NCBI RefSeq assembly: GCF_017814275.1
Contig: NZ_JAGIYQ010000002.1
Span: 62,001-126,000 of the forward strand
Direction: 5' to 3'
DNA length: 64,000 bases
Source: Gottfriedia endophytica
GTDB lineage: Bacteria > Bacillota > Bacilli > Bacillales > Bacillaceae_G
The position numbers and the translations under genes are program-made. Each line of letters opens with the position of its first letter. The first letter of the stretch is position 1. The notes under the pieces are model-generated. The model did not search any database and had not been told where the DNA came from. It worked only from the letters and a program-made list of their open reading frames with translations. Of the stretch, positions 16,987-25,421 are shown piece after piece.

Positions 16987-17218
16987 ATCTCATTATTAAA
17001 TACTAACAAAGTTTCCTTAAACGGCCTAAAGACTCATTAATTGAGTTCGTAGAAAACTATAAAAAAGCCTTCTTTTAATAATGTAACTTAAAATTCATTT
17101 TCCTTAGAGACAATATTATAAAAGAACATAACGAAAAGTTCCATTTTCTTCCTTGTAAATGTTTCCTTTTCAAATAATCTATACTACAATTAGTATAATT
17201 AACAGTTTGGAGGTTTAT

Positions 17219-17599
17219 ATGATTGAAGTTTACATAGACGGAGCCTCAAAAGGAAATCCTGGTCCATCAGGTGCTGGAGTTTTTATTAAAGGTACCTCAG
17301 AGCCTCATTTTTTTAGTATACCACTACCCGAAATGTCTAATCACGAGGCAGAGTTTAATGCATTAATTCATGCATTAACATTATGTATTGAAAAAAAGTA
17401 TTCAATTGTTTCATTTCGAACCGATTCTAAGGTTGTAGAGGAAACAATCGAAAAAAAATTTACTAAAAATACAGTTTTCAAACCTCTTTTAGACAAGGCG
17501 TTATTGTTAATCGATCAATTTGATTTATTTTTTATAAAATGGATTCCATCAAATTTAAATAAGGTAGCAGATGAACTTGCAAGAAAAGCAATTAAGTAA
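17219..17599 (+). CDS. ypdQ: RNase HI-like protein (YpdQ type) with complete catalytic set
   Basis: A 126-residue RNase HI fold. The catalytic acidic residues are all seen: D7 in YIDGASKGNPG, E in NHEAEFNAL (about 43), D in FRTDSKVV (about 65) and D in NKVADELA (about 118). RNase HI removes RNA from RNA-DNA hybrids such as R-loops. As I recall, B. subtilis YpdQ was reported inactive, so the complete set here deserves notice. The start at 17219 is fixed by GGAGG seven bases upstream; the frame stays open further upstream without a ribosome-binding site. The DMT transporter gene follows 11 bases later. Confidence 0.85.
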   Translation: MIEVYIDGASKGNPGPSGAGVFIKGTSEPHFFSIPLPEMSNHEAEFNALIHALTLCIEKKYSIVSFRTDSKVVEETIEKKFTKNTVFKPLLDKALLLIDQFDLFFIKWIPSNLNKVADELARKAIK

Positions 17600-17610
17600 A
17601 AGGGAATGAT

Positions 17611-18543
17611 GTGCGTATGAAATATAAATTACTTTCAACAATCTTTCTATTAATAATTGCCTTTATTTGGGGCTTCACATTCTTTATTGTCGGGCAAGCG
17701 ATTACGATTGTACAACCATTTACATTTAATACGATTCGATTTTTAATCGCATCCATTGCCTTAATCATTGTTCAATCTTTTTTAAATCGTGATAAACAAA
17801 CTAAATCTAAAAATAAAGTTGGATTTATTTATCCTGGAATTATATTAGGCTTTTTTCTATTTATTGGATTATCATTTCAAACATTTAGTCTTGCTACAAC
17901 TTCAAGGTCAAACTTAGGAATTATATCTTTATTAAGTATTTTATTTGTTCCATTACTATTATTTTTTAAAGAGAATAAAAAGCAAAATACACTTTCTATT
18001 ATTACTTTACTAATCGCTATCATTGGCTTAATAATACAGCTCTTAACAAATAAATTCACATTTAATATTACGAATATTCTTACAATTATTTGTGCAATTT
18101 CATTTTCATTTCATATTATATTCTCTAAGAAATTTACTGCAACCTTTGATATCCTTTCATTAACCACCGTTCAAGTTGTATCTGTTTGTCTTTTTTCATG
18201 GACTTTTGCACTTATTTTTGAAAATTGGCAGGTAGTCTTTAACCATAACTTATGGTCAAATAAACTTTTTATGGCATCTGTTTTATTTACAGCATTTTTT
18301 TCTACTGGCATTGCATTTTTTATCCAAATGTATGCTCAAAAATATATCACACCTACCAAGGTTGCGATTATTTTATCGACCCAGACTATTTTTTCTACAT
18401 TGACTGATCATTATTTTGATGGAAGACATCTAACTAAGTATATCCTAATTAGTTGCTTCTTACTTTTCATTTCTATACTTCTTTCTGAAATTAATTTAAC
18501 TAAAAAAGATAGAAAAAAAGAAATAACCACTCACATAATGTGA
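17611..18543 (+). CDS. DMT-superfamily transporter, EamA type
   Basis: A 310-residue integral membrane protein with ten predicted hydrophobic segments arranged as two EamA repeats (about 5-145 and 150-295), starting IAFIWGFTFFIVGQAI. Members export metabolites or amino acids across the cytoplasmic membrane; the substrate here is unknown. The start is GTG at 17611 with AGGGA five bases upstream; ATG at 17617 is possible. It is probably cotranscribed with the RNase HI-like gene. The terminator stem overlaps its stop codon. Confidence 0.85.
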   Translation: MRMKYKLLSTIFLLIIAFIWGFTFFIVGQAITIVQPFTFNTIRFLIASIALIIVQSFLNRDKQTKSKNKVGFIYPGIILGFFLFIGLSFQTFSLATTSRSNLGIISLLSILFVPLLLFFKENKKQNTLSIITLLIAIIGLIIQLLTNKFTFNITNILTIICAISFSFHIIFSKKFTATFDILSLTTVQVVSVCLFSWTFALIFENWQVVFNHNLWSNKLFMASVLFTAFFSTGIAFFIQMYAQKYITPTKVAIILSTQTIFSTLTDHYFDGRHLTKYILISCFLLFISILLSEINLTKKDRKKEITTHIM

Positions 18544-18557
18544 ATGGTTATTTTTTT
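18523..18557 (+). terminator. Terminator overlapping the DMT gene stop
   Basis: ATAACCACTCACAT pairs with ATGTGAATGGTTAT (one mismatch) and seven T residues follow. The stop codon TGA at 18541-18543 is inside the stem. Confidence 0.85.
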
Positions 18558-18729
18558 CCCGTAAATGCCGTTATCCCTTTTATGTCTTTAGTAAACCGGA
18601 ACTCCAAGGTGGATGTCCTCACAAGTAACTTTCATCTTCCGAAAAGGCATGATGTTGTTACTTAAATATCGGTCTTCCTAAATATGCTCATTGGTTTAAG
18701 ACATAAATTGACTACGCACACAACAGGCT
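18558..18729 (+). repeat. Family D structured unit, copy D1
   Basis: First of two about 172-base units, 204 bases apart. The end arms TTTATGTCTTTAGTAAACC (18579-18597) and GGTTTAAGACATAAA (18693-18707) pair, and inside them AAGTAAC...CATC (18624 on) pairs with GATG...GTTACTT (18650-18663). GC content and conservation are higher than in the spacer. Looks like a folded RNA or a palindromic mobile unit; strand unknown. Confidence 0.7.
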
Positions 18730-18761
18730 ATTCTATTATTAATTTATTTTTATTAATCATT

Positions 18762-18933
18762 CCCCGCAATGCCGTTATCCCTTTTATGTCTATAGTAAAC
18801 CGGAACTCCAAGGTGGATGTCCTCACAAGTAACGTTCATCTTCCTAAAAAGGCACAATGTTGTTACTTAAATATCGGTCTTCCTAATAATGCTCATTGGT
18901 TTAAGACATAAATTAACAACGCACACCGCAGGT
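18762..18933 (+). repeat. Family D structured unit, copy D2
   Basis: Second unit, nearly identical to D1 over AACCGGAACTCCAAGGTGGA, TGTCCTCACAAGTAAC, GTTGTTACTTAAATATCGG and CTCATTGGTTTAAGACATAA. Differences sit mainly in predicted loops. Together the two units fill the gap between the DMT gene terminator and the sulfurtransferase stop at 18991. Confidence 0.7.
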
Positions 18934-18990
18934 CTTTTATTTCTGTTCTCTTATATTAAATGATTATTTATTTGTTTGCAAGGATTTTTA

Positions 18991-19821
18991 TTACTTTTTT
19001 TCAATTGCATTTTCACTATAAGAAATCCAATCACTGTAACTCCCAGCGTACAATTTTACTTTTTGATACCCTGCTTCTTCTAGTGCTAATACATTTACAC
19101 ACCCGGTTACTCCTGAACCACAATAAACAATGATTTCTTTATCATTTGAAATAGGAGAAAAGTGTTCTTGAAGTTCAATCTTATTTTTAAATAATCCTTC
19201 ATCATTAAGCGTATTTTTCCAAAAATAATTAACTGCAGTTGGGATATGTCCTGCGATCGCATCAATTGGTTCATATTCCCCTCGATATCGTATATCTTCT
19301 CTAGAGTCGATTAGTTCCGTGTTATCGTCCTCAAAGCCCTTACGTACAACTTGATGATCAACAATGTATGATTCTGTTTGTCTAAGACGATAATTTATAG
19401 GGTCCATCTGTATTATTTCTGAAGTTGTAGGTAAATGATTTTTAACCCAAGAATCAATCCCACCATTAAGAATAAACATAGTTTCATGGCCAATTAATTT
19501 TAATAACATTAAACATCTAGCAGCATTTTCATGAGTACCACTATCATAGCAAATAATAATGGAATCATTTGAAACACCTATACTACCTAAATAGTCACAA
19601 AACGTATTTAAATCCGGTAATGGATGTCTTCCACCATGCTGTTCAATTGCTCCAGATAGATTCTCATTTAAATCAATATATTGAGCAAATGGTATATGAC
19701 TTTTATGATATTCTTCTCTACCAAATTTCGGATTATTTAAATCAAAACGGCAATCTAAAAACTTTACATGTTTATTCTTACTTAACGTGTAGGCAGTACT
19801 TGCAGAAATAAAATACTTCAA
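18991..19821 (-). CDS. Thiosulfate/3-mercaptopyruvate-type sulfurtransferase (two rhodanese domains)
   Basis: A 276-residue tandem rhodanese. The N-terminal domain (about 10-125; VKFLDCRFDLNN, HIPFAQYIDL) is the structural one, and the C-terminal domain (about 155-270) carries the catalytic loop CGSGVTGC, whose first Cys accepts the persulfide sulfur. It moves sulfur from thiosulfate or 3-mercaptopyruvate to an acceptor. I start it at the TTG 19821, seven bases after GGAGG; the frame to 19851 would overlap dynA and has no ribosome-binding site. It lies 16 bases downstream of dynA and is probably cotranscribed. Confidence 0.88.
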   Translation of the reverse strand: MKYFISASTAYTLSKNKHVKFLDCRFDLNNPKFGREEYHKSHIPFAQYIDLNENLSGAIEQHGGRHPLPDLNTFCDYLGSIGVSNDSIIICYDSGTHENAARCLMLLKLIGHETMFILNGGIDSWVKNHLPTTSEIIQMDPINYRLRQTESYIVDHQVVRKGFEDDNTELIDSREDIRYRGEYEPIDAIAGHIPTAVNYFWKNTLNDEGLFKNKIELQEHFSPISNDKEIIVYCGSGVTGCVNVLALEEAGYQKVKLYAGSYSDWISYSENAIEKK

Positions 19822-19837
19822 GACTTCTCCTCCATTA

Positions 19838-22800
19838 CTAGTTAATTTCATTAAATAACGAAACTATTTTTTCTAATTCGTTTACATTATTAACACTATT
19901 TAATTCTTCAAGTAGCTCAGAAAGTGAATAATTTGTTTCATTTATATAAAATTCCACAATATTATCTTGTTTTTTCAAGTACTCACTACGATAAAACGCT
20001 TGAAAATCACCATTCATTTTTTGTAAAAATTCTTCTAATGGTTGATGGAATAAACTAATCAATTCTTCTAGCATTTTTTCCTTCATGCCATTTTCAAAAA
20101 ATGATTTAGGATTTTTATAAAATTTATCTAATTTATGAAACCTCTCCAACTGAATAAATTCATGAGGCTTTTTAATTGTAGGACTTAAATAATCTTTTAA
20201 ATCATATGCCTCTATTGAAAGATCTTTAAAATAGGATTGAATAGTAGTTATTATTTTTCCGTTTATATCGTTTAATATTTTATGAACAAATTTTTCGATT
20301 CGATATGACGTTACATGAAGCTCTTGAATCAGCTCATCAAATATAAAGAATAAGAAATCTCGTAGAATGTTTTGTAATACTTCCTTTACATTTTTAGTAG
20401 AACTATTTAGAACACTAGGGTTGTAGAAGGTTGTAAATAAATCTCTCATCCTTAATTCGATTCTTTTATGAATGTAATAAGTTAATTGTTGAATTTCTTC
20501 TGTTACATTCAATGGCATTTTCATTGACTTTTGCTCTTCAAAATAACCTGTAAGAGCCATTTTTGCATTCTTTATTTCAAGAATATATTGTTCTTTCTTT
20601 AATTGATTTCCATGATGATTTTCTAAAATAGATTTTATATAGTTTTTTAATTGTAAAATGTCCTGTCTGAAACTAGTAAAAGCTTGATAAGCCATATCAT
20701 TAACTAAATAGTTTTGAACGAACTTAGTTAATTCTGTATATTGGTTTATTAAGTGTTCTTGGACAACATTACTTAAATCGTATCCTTTATATTGAAGTAA
20801 GCTTGAAATCGTGAAAATTCTAGGGAACCTTACACCAAGTCTTACTAATTGTTGTTCAAAATACTGTTTAACAGTACTTAGTTCAGAAAGGTCCTCTGCT
20901 AAATCTGATGCATTTAATAAAAAGACTACTTTATCTGAATCAAAGCTTTCTCTCATTTGACCAATTTGAATTAAAAATGACTCATCTTGTCTTGTAAATG
21001 CATGTTGATAATGAGATACATAGATAATAAGATCTGCATTTTTTAAATAACTAAAAGCAACCTCTGTATGTCTAGAATGAATACTATTGCCCCCTGGTGT
21101 ATCTACAAGAACAATACCTTGGAGTGTTAATTCACAATCAAAATAAACTGTACTTTCTAGAACAAAACAAGCCTTTCCTTCATCACTAATCATATCGTTA
21201 TAATCGTCAAGTTTATATGTTTGTTCAGTTCCTAATATACTCTTCATTTCTTCATAGAAATTAACAACATTTTCTACATACGTAACTGAATCGATAGGGA
21301 TACTTTGTTTATGATTCGTTAAAATATTTCTTACATTCATAAACCAATCTTGTTTTTCAAGTTTAAAACCCCATTTATTAAATAGCTCAGTAAATTCTTC
21401 TTCAAAAATCTTATCTGATTTAAATTTTATATCAGCAGTTCTGTTCATCTTACTTTCAGATGATTTTTTAATATGACATATCGCTGCTGTTGTTGGATGC
21501 GGTGAAACTGCTAAAATTCTTTCACCTAATAATGTATTTATGAATGAAGATTTTCCTGAACTAAAAGCACCAAACAATGCAAGTGTATATTCACTATTTT
21601 TTATTTGATTTCTTTTCTTCGTTAATTGCTCGATTCTTCTTTTTACGAGTGATACATTTTCTAAATTGATTAATAAATGATCATACTGTTTATACTTTTC
21701 ATCAATGTTTTCTATTTTTTCTTCTACTTTAGTAGGTTCAGTAGTTTCCTCTTCTATCACAATTGTTTGGTCTACTAAACTATTTTCTTTAGTAGTGAAT
21801 TTAGCTATTTCACTTGAACGAACTACTTGAATATCTTCAGTTTCAGTCGGTAGTTCTATTTGTAAATCGGTATCAAATATTTTTTCCAGGCCATCTAATT
21901 TTTCTTGTAAATCCTTCTTTGACCTCATTAATTCCCAATATTGGTCTTGATTTTTAGATGCATTTTGTAAATTCGATGTTAATTGATCTTTAGATGATTG
22001 ATATTTTTCGGTAATAGAAGGTTCAACACTATTAAGAAAGTCAAGTACTGCTTTTTTATATAATTTTTGAATTGACTCTCCTATATCTTTTGAAATTTGT
22101 AAAAGAAACTGTCCATCAGTATTTGTAATTTCTATATTTTCCGAGATTAATTCATCTAATGAAAAGTTTAATTCAATTAATTTAATATGATCTTTTAATG
22201 ATTCATCATATAAGACCATTTTTTCAAGATTTTTTACTAGTTGTTCTTTTATATAATATTCCACAAGTTTTTTTGTTGAATCTGAAAGAAGGCTAGATAG
22301 CTCCAGTTTAGATTCTTCAACAATCGATTCAAGTTTCTTTCTTGATTGAAAAAAGCTCTTTTGACGAAGCGCTTTCAAACTATCTAAGTAATTTTTAACG
22401 CGTTCCCTCATTTCATATGGTGTTAAATTTGCATTCGTAATAACGAGATTCGTCGATTGAGTAAATTCTTTTCGCCAATTAGTGAATTCATCCTCAATAC
22501 TTTTTAGTTCCTCACTAATTTGTTCAATTAATGTAATATCATTACTTGATTCAACTTCTTGATCAATTGTTGAAATTTCACTTTCAATGTCATTCATTTG
22601 CTGTTTAATGATTTGAATTAAGTTCTCCTTATTTCTTTCAAAATAAGAAGATTGAATTTCAATCGGTAATTGTTTTACAAAATCGATTAGTTGGTCCAAA
22701 TCATTGTTCGGAAACTGAACATTTTTTGTAGATATATAAAATATTTGATCGATAAACACACCTTGATTATGAAAATTCTTTATGACGCCTTCTTTAAAAT

Positions 22801-23443
22801 CTGAAAAAGATAATTCTTCTTCTACATGCTTATCAATACATGTAATGATTAATGAAACTTCCTTATTCGACTCGATTAATTTTTTAATATAATCAATATT
22901 TGTACGTGAATGGACATGCTGATAGTCCATTAAATAAAATATATGATCTGAAAGATTGATGACAGATTCTGTTGCTTCCAGATGTTCGACATCAATCGAA
23001 TCAATACCAGGAGTATCAACTATAACAACATTTGGATCTAACTGAAATTCAGGTTTTGTCCACTCTACCTCAATAATTTCATGGCCATTCTTCATGACTT
23101 CTTTTAATTCTGTTTGATTAAGAATACCTTCAACACTAAATAACTCACCGTTTTTATTTGTCAAAACTAAGTTTTGATTTCCATTTTTTAGTTTGACAAC
23201 GTTTGCACTCGTCGGAATTGGACTTGTTGGCAATTCGTCCACTCCAAGTAATACATTTAATAAAGATGATTTGCCCGCAGAAAAATGTCCACAAAACACA
23301 AAATATTTATCAGTGTTTGTCACTTTAGTAAGCAGTTTCTTCAATTGAAAAAGTTCTTTATGATTACCTTGTTCTTTTAATAATTGAATACTTAGTTTAA
23401 TTCTTTCTTGAAGTTGAAAATCATTTGTAGTTACTTTTTGCAC
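19838..23443 (-). CDS. dynA: Bacterial dynamin with two GTPase modules (DynA/YpbR)
   Basis: A 1201-residue fused dynamin, the same size as B. subtilis DynA (about 1193). Two complete GTPase modules are visible: P-loop GHFSAGKSS at about 52-60 with switch DTPGIDS, and P-loop GAFSSGKSS at about 625-633 with switch DTPGGNS. Each is followed by long helical stalk regions. DynA tethers and fuses membranes and helps the cell survive membrane stress or phage attack. The start is GTG at 23443, nine bases after AAAGGGG. No truncation or frameshift is seen. The sulfurtransferase gene follows. Confidence 0.95.
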   Translation of the reverse strand: MQKVTTNDFQLQERIKLSIQLLKEQGNHKELFQLKKLLTKVTNTDKYFVFCGHFSAGKSSLLNVLLGVDELPTSPIPTSANVVKLKNGNQNLVLTNKNGELFSVEGILNQTELKEVMKNGHEIIEVEWTKPEFQLDPNVVIVDTPGIDSIDVEHLEATESVINLSDHIFYLMDYQHVHSRTNIDYIKKLIESNKEVSLIITCIDKHVEEELSFSDFKEGVIKNFHNQGVFIDQIFYISTKNVQFPNNDLDQLIDFVKQLPIEIQSSYFERNKENLIQIIKQQMNDIESEISTIDQEVESSNDITLIEQISEELKSIEDEFTNWRKEFTQSTNLVITNANLTPYEMRERVKNYLDSLKALRQKSFFQSRKKLESIVEESKLELSSLLSDSTKKLVEYYIKEQLVKNLEKMVLYDESLKDHIKLIELNFSLDELISENIEITNTDGQFLLQISKDIGESIQKLYKKAVLDFLNSVEPSITEKYQSSKDQLTSNLQNASKNQDQYWELMRSKKDLQEKLDGLEKIFDTDLQIELPTETEDIQVVRSSEIAKFTTKENSLVDQTIVIEEETTEPTKVEEKIENIDEKYKQYDHLLINLENVSLVKRRIEQLTKKRNQIKNSEYTLALFGAFSSGKSSFINTLLGERILAVSPHPTTAAICHIKKSSESKMNRTADIKFKSDKIFEEEFTELFNKWGFKLEKQDWFMNVRNILTNHKQSIPIDSVTYVENVVNFYEEMKSILGTEQTYKLDDYNDMISDEGKACFVLESTVYFDCELTLQGIVLVDTPGGNSIHSRHTEVAFSYLKNADLIIYVSHYQHAFTRQDESFLIQIGQMRESFDSDKVVFLLNASDLAEDLSELSTVKQYFEQQLVRLGVRFPRIFTISSLLQYKGYDLSNVVQEHLINQYTELTKFVQNYLVNDMAYQAFTSFRQDILQLKNYIKSILENHHGNQLKKEQYILEIKNAKMALTGYFEEQKSMKMPLNVTEEIQQLTYYIHKRIELRMRDLFTTFYNPSVLNSSTKNVKEVLQNILRDFLFFIFDELIQELHVTSYRIEKFVHKILNDINGKIITTIQSYFKDLSIEAYDLKDYLSPTIKKPHEFIQLERFHKLDKFYKNPKSFFENGMKEKMLEELISLFHQPLEEFLQKMNGDFQAFYRSEYLKKQDNIVEFYINETNYSLSELLEELNSVNNVNELEKIVSLFNEIN

Positions 23444-23510
23444 AATGTTATACCCCTTTAAATCATTCTCTACATTATTTTACTAAAAAATGATACCGCT
23501 TAAAAGCATA

Positions 23511-23540
23511 AAAAAAATACTAGGATGGCTCCTAGTATTA
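23511..23540 (-). terminator. Terminator after the 24-residue membrane peptide gene
   Basis: AATACTAGGA pairs with TCCTAGTATT around a 4-base loop; read on the minus strand eight T residues follow. It overlaps the stop of the small gene at 23538, and separates that gene from dynA. Confidence 0.88.
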
Positions 23541-23612
23541 TATATTTTTTAATACGTATTTAGTAACTCCAAAATATAACCCTAATGTAACTGCAAGGAA
23601 TCCAATAACCAT
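23538..23612 (-). CDS. Tiny single-TM membrane peptide (24 aa), unknown
   Basis: A short frame encodes MVIGFLAVTLGLYFGVTKYV followed by LKNI. It is one hydrophobic helix with a basic C terminus. AAGGAG lies nine bases before the ATG at 23612 (an upstream in-frame ATG at 23621 touches the ribosome-binding site), and a clean terminator overlaps the stop. Ribosome-binding site plus terminator make a real gene likely. It may be a small membrane regulator or toxin-like peptide; no family recognised. It sits between dynA and repeat A3. Confidence 0.6.
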   Translation of the reverse strand: MVIGFLAVTLGLYFGVTKYVLKNI

Positions 23613-23731
23613 TCCGAACATCTCCTTAATCATTGATAATGATTTTCATTTCTATTTAAATTTTATCAATTATTTTCTAAATGTCAATAAAATTTTCAAT
23701 ATTAGTCTTACATATAGGTTCTTTCCGAATA

Positions 23732-23940
23732 CATTGCTATTATTTTAGACTGCGTTAGTTGATTACAACTCCAGGATGCTCCCTTTCCGTGGGGCGTGAG
23801 CTGAGCCTCCTCGTCGCTATCGCTCCTGCGGGGTCTCAGCCTTCCCGCTTTTCCCACAGGAGTCTCGCACTTTCCGCTGTAATCAACTTCTGTCTTTAAA
23901 TTTAGTAATCTTAAAAGCAACAATCTTTTAGAAAAGAGAA
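23732..23940 (+). repeat. Family A intergenic repeat, copy A3 (complete)
   Basis: Core 23757-23888 with arms GTTGATTAC and GTAATCAAC, and outer arms TTGCTATTATTTTAGA (23734) and TCTTAAAAGCAACAA (23910). It contains GAGCCTCCTCGTCGCTATCG and CGGGGTCTCAGCCTTCCCGC. One of the best-preserved copies. Confidence 0.88.
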
Positions 23941-23962
23941 CTCCATGCAAATATAATTTTCA

Positions 23963-24172
23963 CCATGGCCCATGAAAATATGTAATAAAGGTTCTTTCAG
24001 GGTAGAGCTGAAGAAACACACCTAAACGCATGGATATAGTAAATCCATGCGTTTTGTCTAATTTAATTGAGGTTATGTTACAACAACATAATACAATTTT
24101 ATTCGTTTTCTGCTTTTTTGTGGACACAGAATACCTTATTTTCATAAATATAACTATTTTAGAGATGTTTTA
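23963..24172. other. Gene-free gap with hairpin and degenerate repeat
   Basis: No supported gene between A3 and the oxidase genes. The segment at 23967-24012 (ATGAAAATATGTAATAAAGG...TTTCAGG) resembles 24339-24380 (ATGAAAATGTGCAATATAGG...TTTCAGG). A strong hairpin follows each: ACGCATGGAT/ATCCATGCGT at 24025-24053 and AAAGCAATTC/GAATTGCTTT at 24390-24445. These look like remnants of a further repeat or terminators of lost genes. Confidence 0.5.
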
Positions 24173-24300
24173 GGACACAGAGTATGTTATTTAGTTAAAA
24201 TCAATCAAGATGACAAGTTTTTAGCTAATTAAGGGAACGTGTGTCCCATAACCAGAAATTCCTCTTTTTTGATAAAGATAGCGGAACCTGAGTCCGCGAA
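24173..24300. repeat. Family C palindromic repeat, copy C1
   Basis: GGACACAGAGTATGTTATTTA (24173 on) is the imperfect inverse of TAATTAAGGGAACGTGTGTCC (24225-24245). A further GGACACAGAATA is at 24122, and the companion word AGCGGAACCTGAGTCCGCG is at 24283-24301. The same architecture is at 48671-48800. Confidence 0.65.
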
Positions 24301-24479
24301 ATGGAAGCTCATATCAATATTTTGTTTAACAGGGACCACTATGAAAATGTGCAATATAGGTTATTTTCAGGTTATTCTTTTGAAAAGAGTAAAAAAAGCA
24401 ATTCAACATTTTCATTTTTCAATGAAGATGTCGAATTGCTTTATTAGTTTTAAAGGAGTGTTTCGTGTTGTGCTTTTAT

Positions 24480-24768
24480 AGTTTAAATCATTTTATTTGA
24501 TTCTTCCTTCTCAATTGTTGGTTCATTAACCAGTTCTTTACAGTTCGTGTTTAATCTAATTTAATGACTTCACAATTTCGTCACATTTTCTTCACCACTC
24601 CTCCTTATTTTTCTTTGAGTTATAAGGTTTTACCTATACATATAGTGTTAATTGTAAAAACGACACATTTGTGAACAAATTTATAAAATATAGATAATTT
24701 TTATAGATTTTGTATGATGAAATTGTAAGTTAATTCCAATTACTTTCACAGTTTTAAAGGGGGAGGCA
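24480..24768. other. Leader region of the cytochrome oxidase genes
   Basis: AT-rich, no gene seen on either strand. TTGTGAACAAATTTATAA at 24669-24686 has a perfect left half and a poor right half of the redox-regulator Rex/Fnr-type palindrome. TATAGATAATTTTTATAG and TGTATGATG downstream may hold the promoter. No boxes could be assigned confidently. Confidence 0.35.
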
Positions 24769-24770
24769 TT

Positions 24771-24920
24771 ATGAAAACTCGCTTAGAGAATGGCAAAGTT
24801 AAAGTAGTAAAAGAATCTTCTACTTCGTTAAAAGGAACAATGGTTTCCGTTTTACTTTTATTAGGTTTCATTCTCTTTACTTGGTTTAGTGTATTTGCAA
24901 TTTTTTTAGACCGTAGGTAA
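24771..24920 (+). CDS. ba3-type cytochrome c oxidase subunit IIa
   Basis: A 49-residue protein with a charged N terminus (KTRLENGKVKVVKE) and one membrane helix at about 25-46 (TMVSVLLLLGFILFTWFSVF). This matches subunit IIa of ba3-type oxidases, a single helix that replaces the missing first helix of the short subunit II. GGGGGAGG stands six bases before the ATG, and the gene for subunit II starts 21 bases after its stop. It is too short for routine gene finding. Confidence 0.85.
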   Translation: MKTRLENGKVKVVKESSTSLKGTMVSVLLLLGFILFTWFSVFAIFLDRR

Positions 24921-24941
24921 CAGCATATAGGGGGAATGGGT

Positions 24942-25421
24942 ATGCACATGCATAAAATGGAGAAAATTTGGCTTTTTATTGGTATTGGAACTCTAATTTT
25001 ATTTTTAGCAATTGTAGGCGTTAACGCATTTTATATGGGAAATAAGCCACCTAGCTGTATAGCAACAATTAATCCAGATCGTGTTAGTTCTACTCCACCT
25101 TTTAATCATCCAGGAGTAAAACAAATTGGAAAAAATCATTATCAAGTGACTGTTGTCGCATCTGCTTTTTCATTTGATCCAGGGGATATAAAAATACCTC
25201 TAGGAGCAAAAGTTGACTTTGTTGCAGCTACAAAGGACGTAGTACATGGCTTTGAAATTGCAAAAACAGACGTAAACTTTATGATTGAGCCTGGATATAT
25301 AAGCACTTATTCAACTACTTTTAAAAAACCAGGTGAATATTTACTCCTTTGTAATGAATATTGCGGAACTGGTCACCAATTAATGGCTACCAAGTTGGAG
25401 GTTGTTGGCAATGAACAATAA
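24942..25421 (+). CDS. ba3-type cytochrome c oxidase subunit II (CuA)
   Basis: A 159-residue subunit with one N-terminal membrane anchor (about 8-28) and an extracytoplasmic cupredoxin domain. The CuA ligands are visible in CNEYCGTGHQLM (two Cys, His, Met) near 137-148, with the upstream His in DVVHGFEI (about 103). It takes electrons from cytochrome c and passes them to subunit I. The ATG at 24942 has GGGGGA six bases upstream, better than the ATG at 24936. It overlaps the subunit I gene by 11 bases. Confidence 0.9.
   Translation: MHMHKMEKIWLFIGIGTLILFLAIVGVNAFYMGNKPPSCIATINPDRVSSTPPFNHPGVKQIGKNHYQVTVVASAFSFDPGDIKIPLGAKVDFVAATKDVVHGFEIAKTDVNFMIEPGYISTYSTTFKKPGEYLLLCNEYCGTGHQLMATKLEVVGNEQ

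Noticed and set aside
16768-17040. Open frame of 90 codons through the IS605-like block and repeat A2
   Set aside because: Low-complexity Arg/Pro-rich translation of the repeat with no ribosome-binding site; the antisense frame at 16787-16993 is equally open.
18558-18933. 6S RNA assignment for the family D units
   Set aside because: I could not find the large central bubble layout or known 6S end sequences; calling it 6S would be guesswork.
23960-24145. 61-codon frame on the minus strand
   Set aside because: No ribosome-binding site, unnatural composition and it overlaps hairpin and repeat sequences.
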